Assembly (NCBI RefSeq): GCF_003144195.1
Contig: NW_020290133.1
Coordinates: 1-33,998, forward strand
Direction: 5' to 3'
Origin: Ceraceosorus guamensis
Taxonomy: Eukaryota > Basidiomycota > Exobasidiomycetes > Ceraceosorales > Ceraceosoraceae
DNA length: 33,998 nt
A program made the translations under genes and the position numbers. Of the stretch, positions 22,901 through 31,666 are shown piece by piece; position 1 is the stretch's first letter, and each line of letters begins with the position of its first letter. The notes under the pieces are model-generated. The model was not told the origin of the DNA. It did no database searches and saw only the letters and a list, made by a program, of their open reading frames with translations.

Positions 22901-23112
22901 GTGAGGGTGGAATGCAATGCGGAGGGCGACTGTTGCAGTTGCTCTAGCGGTTGGGTTGTCAGGCTTGTTAGGTACGCCACAGATTTGGAAGAAGGGAAGA
23001 GATCGAAAGTGCTTGAGGAGGAGGAGGAGGAAGAAGAGAGGAGAAGCTGTACCAGAGCATCATCTTGACCTGGTCCTGCTCCTGCCGGGTGCGCACCGTT
23101 GGCCAGAGACAT
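19909..23112 (-). CDS. COG8: Conserved oligomeric Golgi complex subunit 8 (Dor1 family) with charged helical extension
   Basis: COG8 belongs to lobe B of the COG complex, which tethers vesicles recycling glycosylation enzymes to and within the Golgi. The gene is intronless, 1067 residues, starting MSLANGAHPAG at 23112. The Dor1 domain occupies about residues 40-460: YLTSLTTQPLEQL, LTALDQQLSNLCLHQVPAF, LRNLLEAAPLVESCIKAG, EEAIAL-like NQEAIALVGKV, and LHFLRARSASLDRAL match human COG8 in order. A later conserved part (LVDWSIRALHQDIFG) ends near residue 620. Residues about 645-820 are almost only Glu, Arg and Lys with a few Met, Ala and Leu, as in single-alpha-helix or coiled-coil regions. The rest is an acidic, disordered tail ending in an Asn-Ala repeat and a short basic segment. 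Typical COG8 proteins are about 600 residues, so the C-terminal 420 are extra. Confidence 0.85.
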   Translation of the reverse strand: MSLANGAHPAGAGPGQDDALVQLLLSSSSSSSSSTFDLFPSSKSVAYLTSLTTQPLEQLQQSPSALHSTLTALDQQLSNLCLHQVPAFVTLRSASDSVQRCSQTMHRSTEDLLNASLPQLERRALDFKSATEGAVQHRRRARNISRSFDRRLRNLLEAAPLVESCIKAGLNQEAIALVGKVQELAEEETWGRGNVLRTLHEESYERLYALHESLMHALASPSLRLPAAKSTLASFRHLAQLSPPIPAQHARTKHHPHQLNSNSSQRNLRTPLQSLDLHFLRARSASLDRALQTASSTRSWVSIWREQTLETLSLQTSLFPLQSQLTSSYLSHQLVKLVQHLETLPDRAKRSVKTSADAASGSGSGAGDALQKSSASKDKQDTKDFVASLAALHTLLGFVDAGLRNFSASLPPRVSEILQSTATSLFEAQLSTPDQVPDSAKSQIWMRDLEEVCALSSIDMASLFSGHKEAKVSILYEPIKRALDTLRIFAPKECRVALSGCLRRHLERRLKARLERVVDSSSSYAVGQIFPLKLHVEQEGRLDETMLESQEAQVGPEELTGEQERERRLRGTKVLLSSRLSADLILVDWSIRALHQDIFGQSASSSTFPRAAAVGDDALEEIIARIEEWIIKTREEWTEGEQGLRGRVREERGRRMREEERVRKEEEERLRRETEEERARKEMEEERRRKVEEKRREEAEERARREEEEKAGREQEEKRRREEEERIRREQAEKAREEERSRREEEERIKREEEEEKERKQAEQRVQLEEEERIKRAEKEEKARKEEEEKRLRETEEKMKKEQEEEAERERARVQAEAQEDRRLKSGKALREEEEGERAAEEARREQGGEDAKGAREVGAEPAGAQTRAKDERGAPEQAGKAVQELQKGSNLPEDGSIETSPLSSIASIVQDSAKEDSAKASAELRLDKTDSFPDSIDATQEGAASEPKPDLANAEISAAARAEPQAEGVEEELKIRESKVDSVQTNLAEEMTASSDPDPASTSTSTPSASEHVSVQPQATSSMSISPSTSANANANATASASSRRPTLAEKLKMRQEERERKKGAS
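20650..21170 (-). repeat. Purine-rich E/R/K-coding low-complexity tract within COG8
   Basis: The coding strand is a near-continuous run of GAG, GAA, AGA, AAG and CGC codons over about 520 nt. It is a degenerate, not perfect, tandem repeat. It produces long Ser/Leu-rich shadow frames on the opposite strand. Confidence 0.85.
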
Positions 23113-24174
23113 TGCGACTCAGGTCACTCTCGAGGAGCGACTCGAGGCTCGACTGGCTTGTCACTGCGAACAGTCAGCTTGATAGAGAGTGAGAGCGAGG
23201 ATCGGATCGCGGTCCGCAACCATGTCGATGTACAGCAGGGGTGCAAGACGAGAAGGAAAGGAGGAGCGCATGCCTGCCTGCCTGTATGCACTCATTGACT
23301 CACACTCGTGACTAGGCCGCTGGTGGACGCCCGCGCAAGCCTGCATCATGGCTCGAGCACGCAACGCAACCCCTCCGCCCAGCGCTGCTGACTTCTCGCA
23401 CGGTAACACGCTCCATGCCAAATGAATGAATCGTGAATGGATGTATGCGGCGCGGCGCTCCATGTGTTCGATTGAGCTCAAGCCCCCTGCTGCTGCTGCT
23501 GCTGCTGCATGCCTGCCCTGCCCTGCCCTGCTGTCCGCTCACATCACACATCACACATCACACATCACAACTCTCCCTCACTCGTGACTCTGCCGCTCAC
23601 TGCGAAGCCTCCCCACCTCTCACCTGCAGCGGACCCTCCTGCCTGCCATCGCTTTAGCCTCATCCTCCTTCACCACACGCGGGTGCGCGCGCGCGCGAAA
23701 GGAGCAATCAAGCCACCAGCAGGCGCATCCTACACGCGTGACGTTCGACAAGCTCAGCTCTCAGCATTCACACGCCCCCCCTTCTCCGCCCCCACTTGCC
23801 AACTTTGCTGTACGCAGCGTGCTCGCAGACGGCAAGAGCGACGGCGCAAGCACAAGCACAAGCGCAAGCGCAAGCACAAGCACAAGCACAAGCACAAGCA
23901 CAAGCACAAGCACAAGCACAAGCACAAGCACAAGCAGTTTTGCCCCTTTTCGGTCCGACACCAGCTTCTCTGCTCGCTTGCTTGCTGCACACACCTCACC
24001 TCTCCCTTCCTCAAGCCTCGCTCTTGCGCTCAATCTGCACTTCCCTGCTCTGACGCGCGGTGCCGATCACAGCGATCAGAGCGGAGCGCAGCAAACCGGG
24101 CTCGTGAGGATTCTTGGCTGCCTCCATTCACACATATGCCTCATTACCCGTCCGTCGCGAATTTGCTTGTGTAG
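23113..24174. other. Divergent promoter region between COG8 and CAF40
   Basis: This 1.06-kb region separates two start codons pointing away from each other. It contains TGCC/CCTG runs near 23270-23285, an ACTCACACTCGTGACT word (about 23295-23316), a (CTG)7 run near 23487-23507, a CCCTG array near 23512-23530, an ACATCAC array (23540-23568), a CG-alternating run (23683-23697) and a long CACAAG hexamer array (23846-23936). No gene is seen. Confidence 0.65.
23846..23936. repeat. (CACAAG)n hexanucleotide repeat, about 15 copies
   Basis: Slightly imperfect at the left end (some CGCAAG units), perfect to the right. It lies about 240 bp upstream of the CAF40 start. All frames through it are open, giving spurious dipeptide-repeat frames. 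Confidence 0.95.
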
Positions 24175-25922
24175 ATGATGAGCGGCACAGGACCCCCCTC
24201 GGGTGTATCGGGAGCGACGGGTGCCAGCTCATCAGGCGCGGCTGCCGGTGCGGGTGCGGGTGCGGTTGCAGGTACGAGCACAACATCTCAAGGAGGTTCT
24301 TTGGCCGGTATGGATCTGAACCCATCCATGCTTAGCGCTGCTGGTCCGCCTCCCTCTTCAGGTCCTGCTATCCCTGCTGGTACAGGACCCGGCGGAACGC
24401 CCACCACGGCACTGAGCGTCTATCACCTCATCACCCAGCTCTGCCAAAGACCTGCTGCGGATGAAATGAAAGAGAAGGGTGGAGCTGGTGCTGCCGGTAA
24501 CGCTGCTGGCGCTGCTGTTGGGAGTGGAAATGGCACTGCGCGAATGCCGAGTGGAGAGAATTCGCCCACACAGCAACAGCAACAGGGAGAAAAGCCAGAG
24601 AGCGAAGGAGCAGGAGCAGGAGCAGGCACGGATCAGGTGGCAATCACCACCTCCACACCCGCCTCTGGTTCAGGGTCAAGCAGCAACAACGGCAACACCA
24701 ACGTATCTCTCTCCGACTTGGTGCCGGGTTCCTCTCAAGCTCGAGAACACGCACTGTTGGAGCTTTCGAAAAAGAGAGAGCAGTACGAAGATTTGGCTTT
24801 GGTGTTGTGGCACTCTTTTGGCGTCATGTCTAGCTTGCTGCAAGAGATTGTGGCGGTGTATCCCCTGCTCAGTCCTCCGGCGCTCAGTGCGGGAGCGAGC
24901 AATAGGGTGTGCAATGCGCTGGCCTTGCTTCAGTGCGTCGCTAGTCATGGAGAGACGAGAGCGTTGTTCTTGCAAGGTGAGAGCTGGCTTGACGTGTTGG
25001 TAGCGGGACGCGAGGGTAAAGACACGCGTGAGCGTCAGATCAGCTGACATTTGTCTTTCCCTTTCTCTCTTCCTCTCTCTCTCTCTCTCTCTCCACAGCG
25101 CACATTCCCCTCTTCCTCTACCCTTTCCTCAACACCACCTCCAAAACTCGACCCTTTGAATATCTTCGACTCACCTCTCTCGGCGTGATCGGAGCTCTGG
25201 TAAAGCAAAACGACAACAGCGACGTGATCACCTTTCTCCTCTCCACCGAGATCATACCTCTCTGTCTCCGCATCATGGAGACGGGCAGCGAGCTCAGCAA
25301 GACGGTGGCGATTTTCATCGTGCAAAAGATTTTGCTAGACGATATGGGTTTGAATTATATTTGTCAGACGTACGAGAGGTTTTACGCGGTGGGGACGGTG
25401 CTGAGCAACATGGTCAGCCAGATCACCGAATCGCAGGCCGTCAGGTTGCTCAAACACGTCGTCAGATGCTACCTTCGACTAAGCGACAACCCTAGGTGAG
25501 TGGACCACTCGCCGTGTCATCCAACGGTGAAAAGTTCGCCAGATGGCTCGTGGCTCATGGCTGATGATGCGACGACCCGTCACGCGCAGAGCGAGAGAAG
25601 CGCTTAGAGCTTGCTTACCCAGTCCTCTGAGAGACGCTACCTTTTCCCAATTGCTAAAGAACGATCATGTGAGTCGGCTCGCGTGGTGCCTCCCTCCGAC
25701 GCGGTCTTGTTGGCGTCTGGTCTACCTGGAGGGCCGCGACAGGAAGAATCGGAGGGCTCTTTGAGCTGCCAAAATTAGTGAATCGAAATCGCTGAATGTT
25801 CTATTTGGTCTTTCTTTTCCCGTTTCATTGGCTCATGTTCTCTCTCCCCCTATTGGCAGATCACAAAACGATGCTTGGCCACGCTTTTGCTCAACCTCTC
25901 TGATAATCGCGTAGAAAATTAA
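24175..25922 (+). CDS. CAF40: CCR4-NOT complex subunit Caf40/Rcd1 (CNOT9)
   Basis: CNOT9/Caf40 is an armadillo-repeat subunit of the CCR4-NOT deadenylase, binding the NOT1 scaffold and mRNA-decay adaptors. Exons 24175-24976, 25099-25495, 25590-25668 and 25860-25922 join in phase, 446 residues. The start is one of two adjacent ATGs (24175 or 24178). Residues 1-185 are Gly/Ala/Ser-rich and disordered. From about 188 the conserved core runs [49 protein letters not shown], then [57 protein letters not shown] and [20 protein letters not shown], nearly identical to animal and yeast orthologues. The protein ends soon after the last helix ([12 protein letters not shown]). Intron 1 has a (TC)n polypyrimidine tract before its acceptor. 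It shares a promoter region with COG8. Confidence 0.95.
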
Positions 25923-26213
25923 AGGAGCAGCACGAGCTCTTGCGCCATGCACGCTGGTCGATCAGAAGAAGGGACTCTGGCATAGTCGGAAAAGGAGAAA
26001 TTCAAGATGGCGGTCGCACCATCACCAAGGAACAAGAAGGGGGTGCGCGTGTGATCCCTTGAACCGATCGGGTGAGGAAGCGCGTGTAGCCCTGCATCGA
26101 CGTAACAGACGCTTGAGCACTCCGAATGGGGCCTCTTGCAAGACTTTGAACAACCCTTCCCTGTCCACCTTTGTCTGGTCTGATGTATTGTAGGCCAATG
26201 TAAAGAGATTTGC

Positions 26214-26216
<3 letters not shown>

Positions 26217-26296
<80 letters not shown>
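26217..26296. repeat. (GA)40 dinucleotide microsatellite
   Basis: Forty perfect GA units, 295 bp downstream of the CAF40 stop. Confidence 0.97.
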
Positions 26297-26299
<3 letters not shown>

Positions 26300-26625
26300 T
26301 CAAGTCAAGGAATTGCGAAAAGTTCTGTGCATGGCGGCCAGCAGTCGCGCTGTGACTACTCGATTCGGTCTAGACTTTTAGTGATCACTGCTACAACTCG
26401 CGACTCGCGACGGTATAGTTGATTTGATTCACGATTGGGTGTGTTTGACAGGCAAGAGTTTTCTTTGAGTCGAGCGGTCCCAACTTCATCTCTCGAGCGA
26501 GCGACATTCTGATTGATCTACCGCGTACAGTCACGAGTCCGCGCAAACGTACGAGTCCAAATAGGTATACCGGTCGGTACCTACGGTACAAGGTGGGGCT
26601 GGACAAAAGTTGAGTGGGACGCGGT

Positions 26626-26640
26626 ACGTGCTTCGCACGT
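26626..26640. other. Short perfect hairpin ACGTGC-TTC-GCACGT
   Basis: Two 6-bp arms separated by 3 nt, with the arms also containing CACGTG-like half-sites. It lies about 480 bp upstream of the DUF1279 gene start. Confidence 0.5.
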
Positions 26641-26810
26641 GCGCCGTGATGTGGTCCGCCTGCTAGCTGCCTCGTTGGACGGGCGGGCTTGAATTCCCGG
26701 CGGCTGCTCGTGCAGCAGCTGCCGCGCAGGGGATGCTTGCTGGGGAGGCAGTCAGCACAACAGTTGAGTCACAATCGAGCGAATCTCCTCACCCCATCAC
26801 TCAACTCCTC

Positions 26811-26847
26811 GCTCGACGCTCGACGCTCGACGCTCGACGCTCGACGC
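26811..26847. repeat. (GCTCGAC)5.3 heptamer tandem repeat
   Basis: Five full 7-bp copies plus a partial one, about 275 bp upstream of the DUF1279-gene start. Its unit length matches arrays at 1810-1830 and 3701-3740. Confidence 0.9.
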
Positions 26848-27120
26848 TGCAAGCTCAACGCAAGCTCATTCACACACAGACCTTGATCGCTCGACTGTTC
26901 GTGCTGCAAAGCACCCCAAGCCAAGCACTTTGCGCTTTGCTTCTCGCCCAGCTATCTTGTGAGTGCAGATCTTCCAGCAAAGCGTCAACCCCCTTCCACT
27001 TCAAAGGCCTCACCTCTTCGCCATCGTCCACCTTTGCGCTCACCGCGATTACGCAGACGTGGAAGGGCGCGGGTTTGCATTGCGAGAGGGCAGGCTGGTG
27101 TAAAACGAAGGGGGTTCAGC

Positions 27121-28344
27121 ATGAGCTTCACATTGAGGAGCGCCTCCCTGACGAGAGGGACGGCGGGTGCTGCGATGGGGCGGATGGTGGCGAATCAACA
27201 AAGTCTTTGCGCTTCGGGCACGAGTCTCGCCGCCGGCTCTATGCTCAAGCCTACGCCTACGCCTACGCCTACGTCTACGTCCGCGCGTGTTTCAATGCCC
27301 GCAAGACTGCTCACGCTCAGCTCGAATGGACGAGTTCGCGCCGCATCAGGCCACTTCGAGTCCATCTACCCGGCGGCGCAAAACGCATCCGCGGCTGCTG
27401 CTGCTGCTGCTGCTGCTGCCCTGCCACGCTCTATCACCAAGCTGACGAAGCGCACACGGTCATTCGACAATCTGGACACGTATGCGCACTCCCATCGAGC
27501 GTCCTTTTGTTCTTGCGCAGTTCGCCGAGCTCAGGCTGCATCGGTCGGGCGCGACGTCAGCAGCGGCTCAGCGCAGCAGGATAGATCACGCAGCAGTTAT
27601 TCCGAGGAGGATGCGGATGGGGAAGCAGATCCAGAGCCAGAGCCAGAGCCAGAGCCGCGGTCCTTCAAGGAGCGCATGCGGTACTTGTGGAAGAGGTACG
27701 GTTGGTGGGCATTAGGAGTGTACCAGCTCTGGTCCTTTGTCGACGTTTCCCTCACCTTTGCAGCGATTCACCTGCTAGGTGCGGATCACATACGCAAATT
27801 GGAAGGCAGGGTGAGGGAGTGGGCGGGTATTGGAAAGAGGCAAATGAAGGATGAGGATGTGGCTGCTTGGCCTTTGGAGATGCCCAGCGCGCAAGAAGAG
27901 GGCAAGACCAAGGGCCATTTGAGGGAGAACAATTCGGAAGCTGCGAGGAGCGCTTTGCGATTGCAAAAGGCTGGTGCGAGAGCGCAAGGGGCGGGTGACG
28001 ACGCGTCTACAGCTCAGCAGGGCGGTGGTGGGGCTGCGAATAGCAAGAAGAGCGTGGACAAAGCAGCAGCAGCAGGCGGAGGAGGAGGAGGAGGAGAGGG
28101 AGAAGGCATGATCAGTGCGGCTGTATGGACGGAATTGGTGCTGGCATACACTATCCACAAGACCTTGCTGCTACCTTTTAGAGTAGCGCTCACAGCTGCC
28201 GTCACGCCGGCTTTTGTCAAGCAGATGGTCAAGCTGGGTTGGGCCAAACCTAATACGGCCGTGCAGGCTGCCAACAAGGCCAAGGCCAAAGCTGCTGCGA
28301 CTGCGACTGCAAAGGCCAAGACGGCAGCTGCAAAGACCAGCTAG
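27121..28344 (+). CDS. Mitochondrial DUF1279 protein (FAM210/Nat2-like)
   Basis: This intronless gene encodes about 407 residues from the ATG at 27121. That start gives MSFTLRSASLTRGTAGAAMG, an Arg/Ser-rich, acid-free stretch typical of a mitochondrial presequence, so I prefer it to the ATG 162 nt upstream in the same frame. The DUF1279 domain is split: residues about 181-238 carry KERMRYLWKRYGWWALGVYQ and WSFVDVSLTFAAIHLLGADHI, and residues about 333-375 carry WTELVLAYTIHKTLLLPFR and VALTAAVTPAFVKQMVKLGW. In between is a charged/Gly-rich insertion of about 95 residues, absent from compact family members. The protein ends in a Lys/Ala-rich tail. Family members are mitochondrial inner-membrane proteins of poorly defined role. 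Coding repeats include a (CTG)n Ala tract (about 27396-27418), a Thr-Pro hexamer repeat (27248-27275) and a Pro-Glu repeat near 27630. Confidence 0.85.
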   Translation: MSFTLRSASLTRGTAGAAMGRMVANQQSLCASGTSLAAGSMLKPTPTPTPTSTSARVSMPARLLTLSSNGRVRAASGHFESIYPAAQNASAAAAAAAAAALPRSITKLTKRTRSFDNLDTYAHSHRASFCSCAVRRAQAASVGRDVSSGSAQQDRSRSSYSEEDADGEADPEPEPEPEPRSFKERMRYLWKRYGWWALGVYQLWSFVDVSLTFAAIHLLGADHIRKLEGRVREWAGIGKRQMKDEDVAAWPLEMPSAQEEGKTKGHLRENNSEAARSALRLQKAGARAQGAGDDASTAQQGGGGAANSKKSVDKAAAAGGGGGGGEGEGMISAAVWTELVLAYTIHKTLLLPFRVALTAAVTPAFVKQMVKLGWAKPNTAVQAANKAKAKAAATATAKAKTAAAKTS

Positions 28345-28848
28345 GCGGAGGATACCGCCCCCCGCGCGATCATCCGCGCCGAATCACGTTGTGCAAGTCA
28401 CAAGTCGGCTCACGTCAGAGAGCGGTACATGTGTGCCTCTCACGATCTGCTTCCCCTCTTCTGGCAGCCAAAGCTCAAAGGCCTCGATCACTCGCATCGT
28501 CAGGCTTCATGGTTGCCAACTTGCGCGCGCTCGCACGCGCAAATTCCCACCACTCATACGTACACCACCCTCTCCTCCTCCTCATCACTTCAAAAAGTCA
28601 CGACAATAGATGCTAATCGAGCGACTACATACAGACTAATCTATTTCGACGTGCAAAAAAGTCGAACCTGTGTATCTCTTCGATTGTGCTTGAACCGCAC
28701 CGCGGTAGGCTCCGAAATGTTGTCAATCCCTCTATATCCCACCCAAGCTTGCGCAAGGTTCGCGCTCAATCTCGAGATACGAGCTTCAAAGCCCCTGCAT
28801 GTGGGGGCATAGCAGCATCCTTTTCCCATTCGTATATCTCATCATTTG
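28345..28848. other. Convergent intergenic gap, DUF1279 gene and FIT gene
   Basis: About 500 bp between two stop codons facing each other; it should hold both 3' untranslated regions and transcript ends. I see no repeat array, RNA gene or protein-like frame. Confidence 0.6.
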
Positions 28849-30342
28849 TCAGCCTCCCTTGGGCAACAAAGCCCATCCCAGCACGCCAGCTGCAAAGCCA
28901 GAGACTTTTTCTTGCGGCGTGTGGAAGAAGAGGGCGGTGTTGAGTAGGCAGAACCATTCCAGCAGGATCACCAGCAGGATGAAATAGGCGACCGATCTGT
29001 TGATGAGCGCTTTGACCTCGTTGTTGGTGCCGTTGCCGTTGCTGCTGCTGCTAAAGGGATTTCGAGATGCGCGCAAGGAACGAGGAAGAGGAATACTGGG
29101 CATCAGATAGGAGAGGTAGGGCAGTAGATCTTCTACCAGCAAGAGCGAGGAGAGGAGGAGGATAAACGTGTGACCTGATAAGTCGTGACCTCCTCTGACT
29201 GTGGATGTCGTGCATCGGTGGTCAGCTCGAACGATCATCGACGTCCCCCCCCCACCCAATCTCGCTCCACACCATTTCCTTCGCGCATCTTCCCATCGCA
29301 CTCACACTTGGGACGGATCACACCTCCGCTGGCATGCGCGCCGCTCAGAGTAGCTGCTGAGAACAGCGTGGGATGAGACGCTGGCGTGATGCCTTTTCCC
29401 GTCAGACAGATGATCGGATCGATGCCACCCGGCGGCACGACGATGCCGGGAGCAGCAGTGATGATGCTAGCAGGCACGCACGTCGCTCCTGTCCAGACTC
29501 GAAGGCGCGTCGTCAAGGAGGGACCAAAGAACCAAGCGGCAAAGAGGCTGTCGAAGAAGGTGACATTGACATTGGCGTTGGCATGAGCTAGGCTACCAAG
29601 AAGCGCATGTATGCGCCACGACTCACACTGAGATTGTCGATGGTAGCAGCGCGACGGAGACGAGTGCGGTAAGAGCAAGAGTGAGCAAGATCGGGAGCGC
29701 ACAGCGTGGAAGCGGACGCGATGACGGCTCCAAGGCATACAAGCACATGGATTGTCCTCTCTCGAGAGCTCGCGAGCCTGTTCGACACTCACGCCAAGTA
29801 GCTGTAGCGATGGCGTACCTGAATGCTGATCTGGCAAGCGGACTGACGATGGTCCCATCCTGATCCGTTTGACTCGCACCCGCACCCGCACCCGCACCCG
29901 CATCATCCACGTCCCTCCTCTTCTTGTTCTGCGCTAGCTGTACGGATCTCGTCTCTTGCAGAGATGGAGCAGCTCTGAGCGTGATGGCTTGCAAGAACCA
30001 CGCCAGGCTAGTCCAAGCCCAGAGGTTCTTGATGAACACGACATTGAGCAGGTTTCTCCTGTCCGCAAAGTAAGATAGGGGAGCTGCTGCTGCTGCTGCT
30101 GCTGAAGGTGCGGACGACTCGGCGGTCGACGGAATGGTTTGCGTTTGCAATGGAGAGGTGATGGACAGGTTGGACAGGTGAGATCCGCTTAGAACCGAGT
30201 GAAATGATCCGACTGCTACGATGCAAAGGGGAATGCCGAGCACTAGGACGTGCTGAGGTGCCAAGCCAAAGATGCGTTCATCCCGCACCCGAACGGGTCG
30301 CGTCACAACTCTTCTTGCAGAGGCCATGCTTGAGTCTGACAT
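28849..30342 (-). CDS. SCS3: FIT-family ER membrane protein (Scs3/FIT2-like)
   Basis: FIT proteins are ER lipid phosphatase/diphosphatase-like membrane proteins needed for lipid-droplet budding and phospholipid balance. Firm exons are 30342-29793 (183 codons), 29547-29306 and 29198-28849. Hydrophobic segments: residues about 28-50, about 99-122 (VVFIKNLWAWTSLAWFL), then RYAIATATW joined to LFAAWFFGPSL, then HTFILLLSSLLLVEDLL, VAYFILLVILLEWFCLL and the C-terminal GVLGWALLPKGG. The family hallmark GGHDLSGHTF, with the catalytic-type His in DxSGH, begins the last exon. The second conserved His-containing segment reads LNTALFFHTPQEK. The junction between 29793 and 29547 is unresolved: GTGAGT donor and CGACAG acceptor disagree in phase by one base, so a further small exon or a non-standard splice is likely. 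The start could also be Met6. It is divergent from hexokinase. Confidence 0.82.
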
Positions 30343-30705
30343 GGCTAGGTCCTTTGCACACACCAACCCCCCCCAGTCGTTCTTGGTGCAGGGAGTCACG
30401 AGTGCAGCTTGAACACCCGAATGTAAGGTAGAGCAGGTCGACGTCAAGTCGCGAGTCGTGAGTCGTGGATTGCGAGATTTGAGTTTTGAGTCTATAGGCC
30501 GATAAAGGGGCCAGCTTTTGGAATCGGGAAGCGAAATGATGAACGCGTATGGGATCGTCGGCTGGCTGATGTGGAGCTTGATTGAAAGCTGCGCACGCGT
30601 CCGAAATAAGAGACTCCACGATGCGCACACATATGCGCGGTTGGACACGCCCGACCGACACTCGTGACTCTTGACTCAGACTCAAAGACTTTCCAACTCA
30701 AATGG

Positions 30706-30713
30706 TCACGTGA
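30706..30713. promoter_or_regulatory. TCACGTGA palindrome upstream of FIT gene
   Basis: A perfect CACGTG-core octamer about 364 bp upstream of the FIT-gene start and 1.1 kb upstream of the hexokinase start. A bHLH/Cbf1-like site is possible from the motif alone. Confidence 0.35.
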
Positions 30714-31207
30714 TCAGTTTTGCGATCGAGGTCTCCGCAAGCACGATGACGCGTCGGCGGTGGTGGACAGGCTGATTGATGCATGCATGGAGCTCGACCT
30801 CCAAAGATCGGCTAGCTACGCGTGTGTGCATATTCATATTCTTGATTCTGATTCAGCAGCCACAAGTCTAGCAGGCAGCACCCAGCACATATATATGCAG
30901 CGCCATCACATGCATCGCCTGCGTGGGCATCACAGTCACGAGTCTTGAGTCACTCATATCGGGTGACTGGGAAATGCGCTACAGTATGCAACCCCAACCA
31001 AAAGAATTCAAAATTGGTCGAGATCTCGCATCGACAAAGCAGAAAGGCTTAAAGTCGGGGTGATCCACGATTTACCATTTACGATTGTTGATTGTTGAAT
31101 GATCCATGCAGCTGCTGCACCTCGGCCTGGAATCGGCTGAAGAGAAGAGGAGCTGCTGTGTGCGCGCGTGAGTCGGATGAGGCTGCTGGGGCACGAGTTG
31201 TGAGTCT

Positions 31208-31246
31208 TGAGCATGAGCATGGGCATGGGCATGGGCATGGGCATGC
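31208..31246. repeat. (GGGCAT)n hexamer repeat
   Basis: Two GAGCAT units followed by four GGGCAT units and a GCATGCATGC run, in the divergent FIT/hexokinase promoter region. Confidence 0.85.
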
Positions 31247-31373
31247 ATGCATGGGCGTCCGTCTGCGCATCAGCCCTCTGCTGGCAGTCAAGTCGTGACT
31301 TTTGATCGAGTGAAGTCGAATGATGGGTGATCGAGCGCTTAATTGGCTGCGCGGGCGTGCGCGCGGATGACCG

Positions 31374-31374
<1 letters not shown>

Positions 31375-31420
<46 letters not shown>
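31375..31420. repeat. 46-nt poly(G) homopolymer
   Basis: An uninterrupted G run about 440 bp upstream of the hexokinase start. The true length may differ because homopolymers are error-prone to sequence. Confidence 0.9.
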
Positions 31421-31422
<2 letters not shown>

Positions 31423-31509
31423 TGGCTGCGCTGCGATGCGCCGCTATAGCTGCTCCTGCTCACGCGCCGCTGCATGCAAGCATGATGTGGTGTCCCTCGA
31501 TCCTCCACC

Positions 31510-31542
31510 TGCTGCTGCTGCTGCTGCTGCCGCTGCTGCTGC
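31510..31542. repeat. (CTG)n trinucleotide repeat
   Basis: About 11 CTG units with one CCG interruption, upstream of hexokinase and probably untranslated. Confidence 0.9.
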
Positions 31543-31633
31543 TCTTGCGCGCGCGCGCCGGGTGTCTTGCTCACCTTCGAAATCATCACTCATTGACTTT
31601 GTTCGCCTCCCTTCTGGACAAAGTTGGCAACCA

Positions 31634-31634
31634 G

Positions 31635-31666
<32 letters not shown>
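31634..31666. repeat. (CAT)11 trinucleotide repeat
   Basis: Eleven perfect CAT units about 190 bp upstream of the hexokinase start; probably in the promoter or leader. Confidence 0.95.

Larger units (their letters stand above)
25923..27120. other. Intergenic: CAF40 3' region and DUF1279-gene promoter
   Basis: A 1.2-kb gap between two plus-strand genes. It contains a (GA)40 microsatellite (26217-26296), an ACTCGCGACTCGCGAC word (about 26397-26412), nested GGTATACC/GGTACC palindromes (26564-26590), a hairpin ACGTGC-TTC-GCACGT (26626-26640) and a GCTCGAC heptamer array (26811-26847). No gene is called; an open frame over the right end is a shadow of the following gene. Confidence 0.6.

Noticed and set aside
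23840-23936. CRISPR-like direct repeats
   Set aside because: The units are contiguous 6-mers without spacers, in a eukaryotic genome; it is a microsatellite.
26733-27584. 283-codon plus-strand frame overlapping the DUF1279 gene
   Set aside because: It is a different frame from the DUF1279 product and consists of repeat-derived residues (heptamer array, Tyr-Ala hexamers, poly-Cys).
31008-31589. Minus-strand frames with poly-Pro and poly-Gln
   Set aside because: They arise from the poly-G, CTG and GGGCAT arrays; no domain or splice support.
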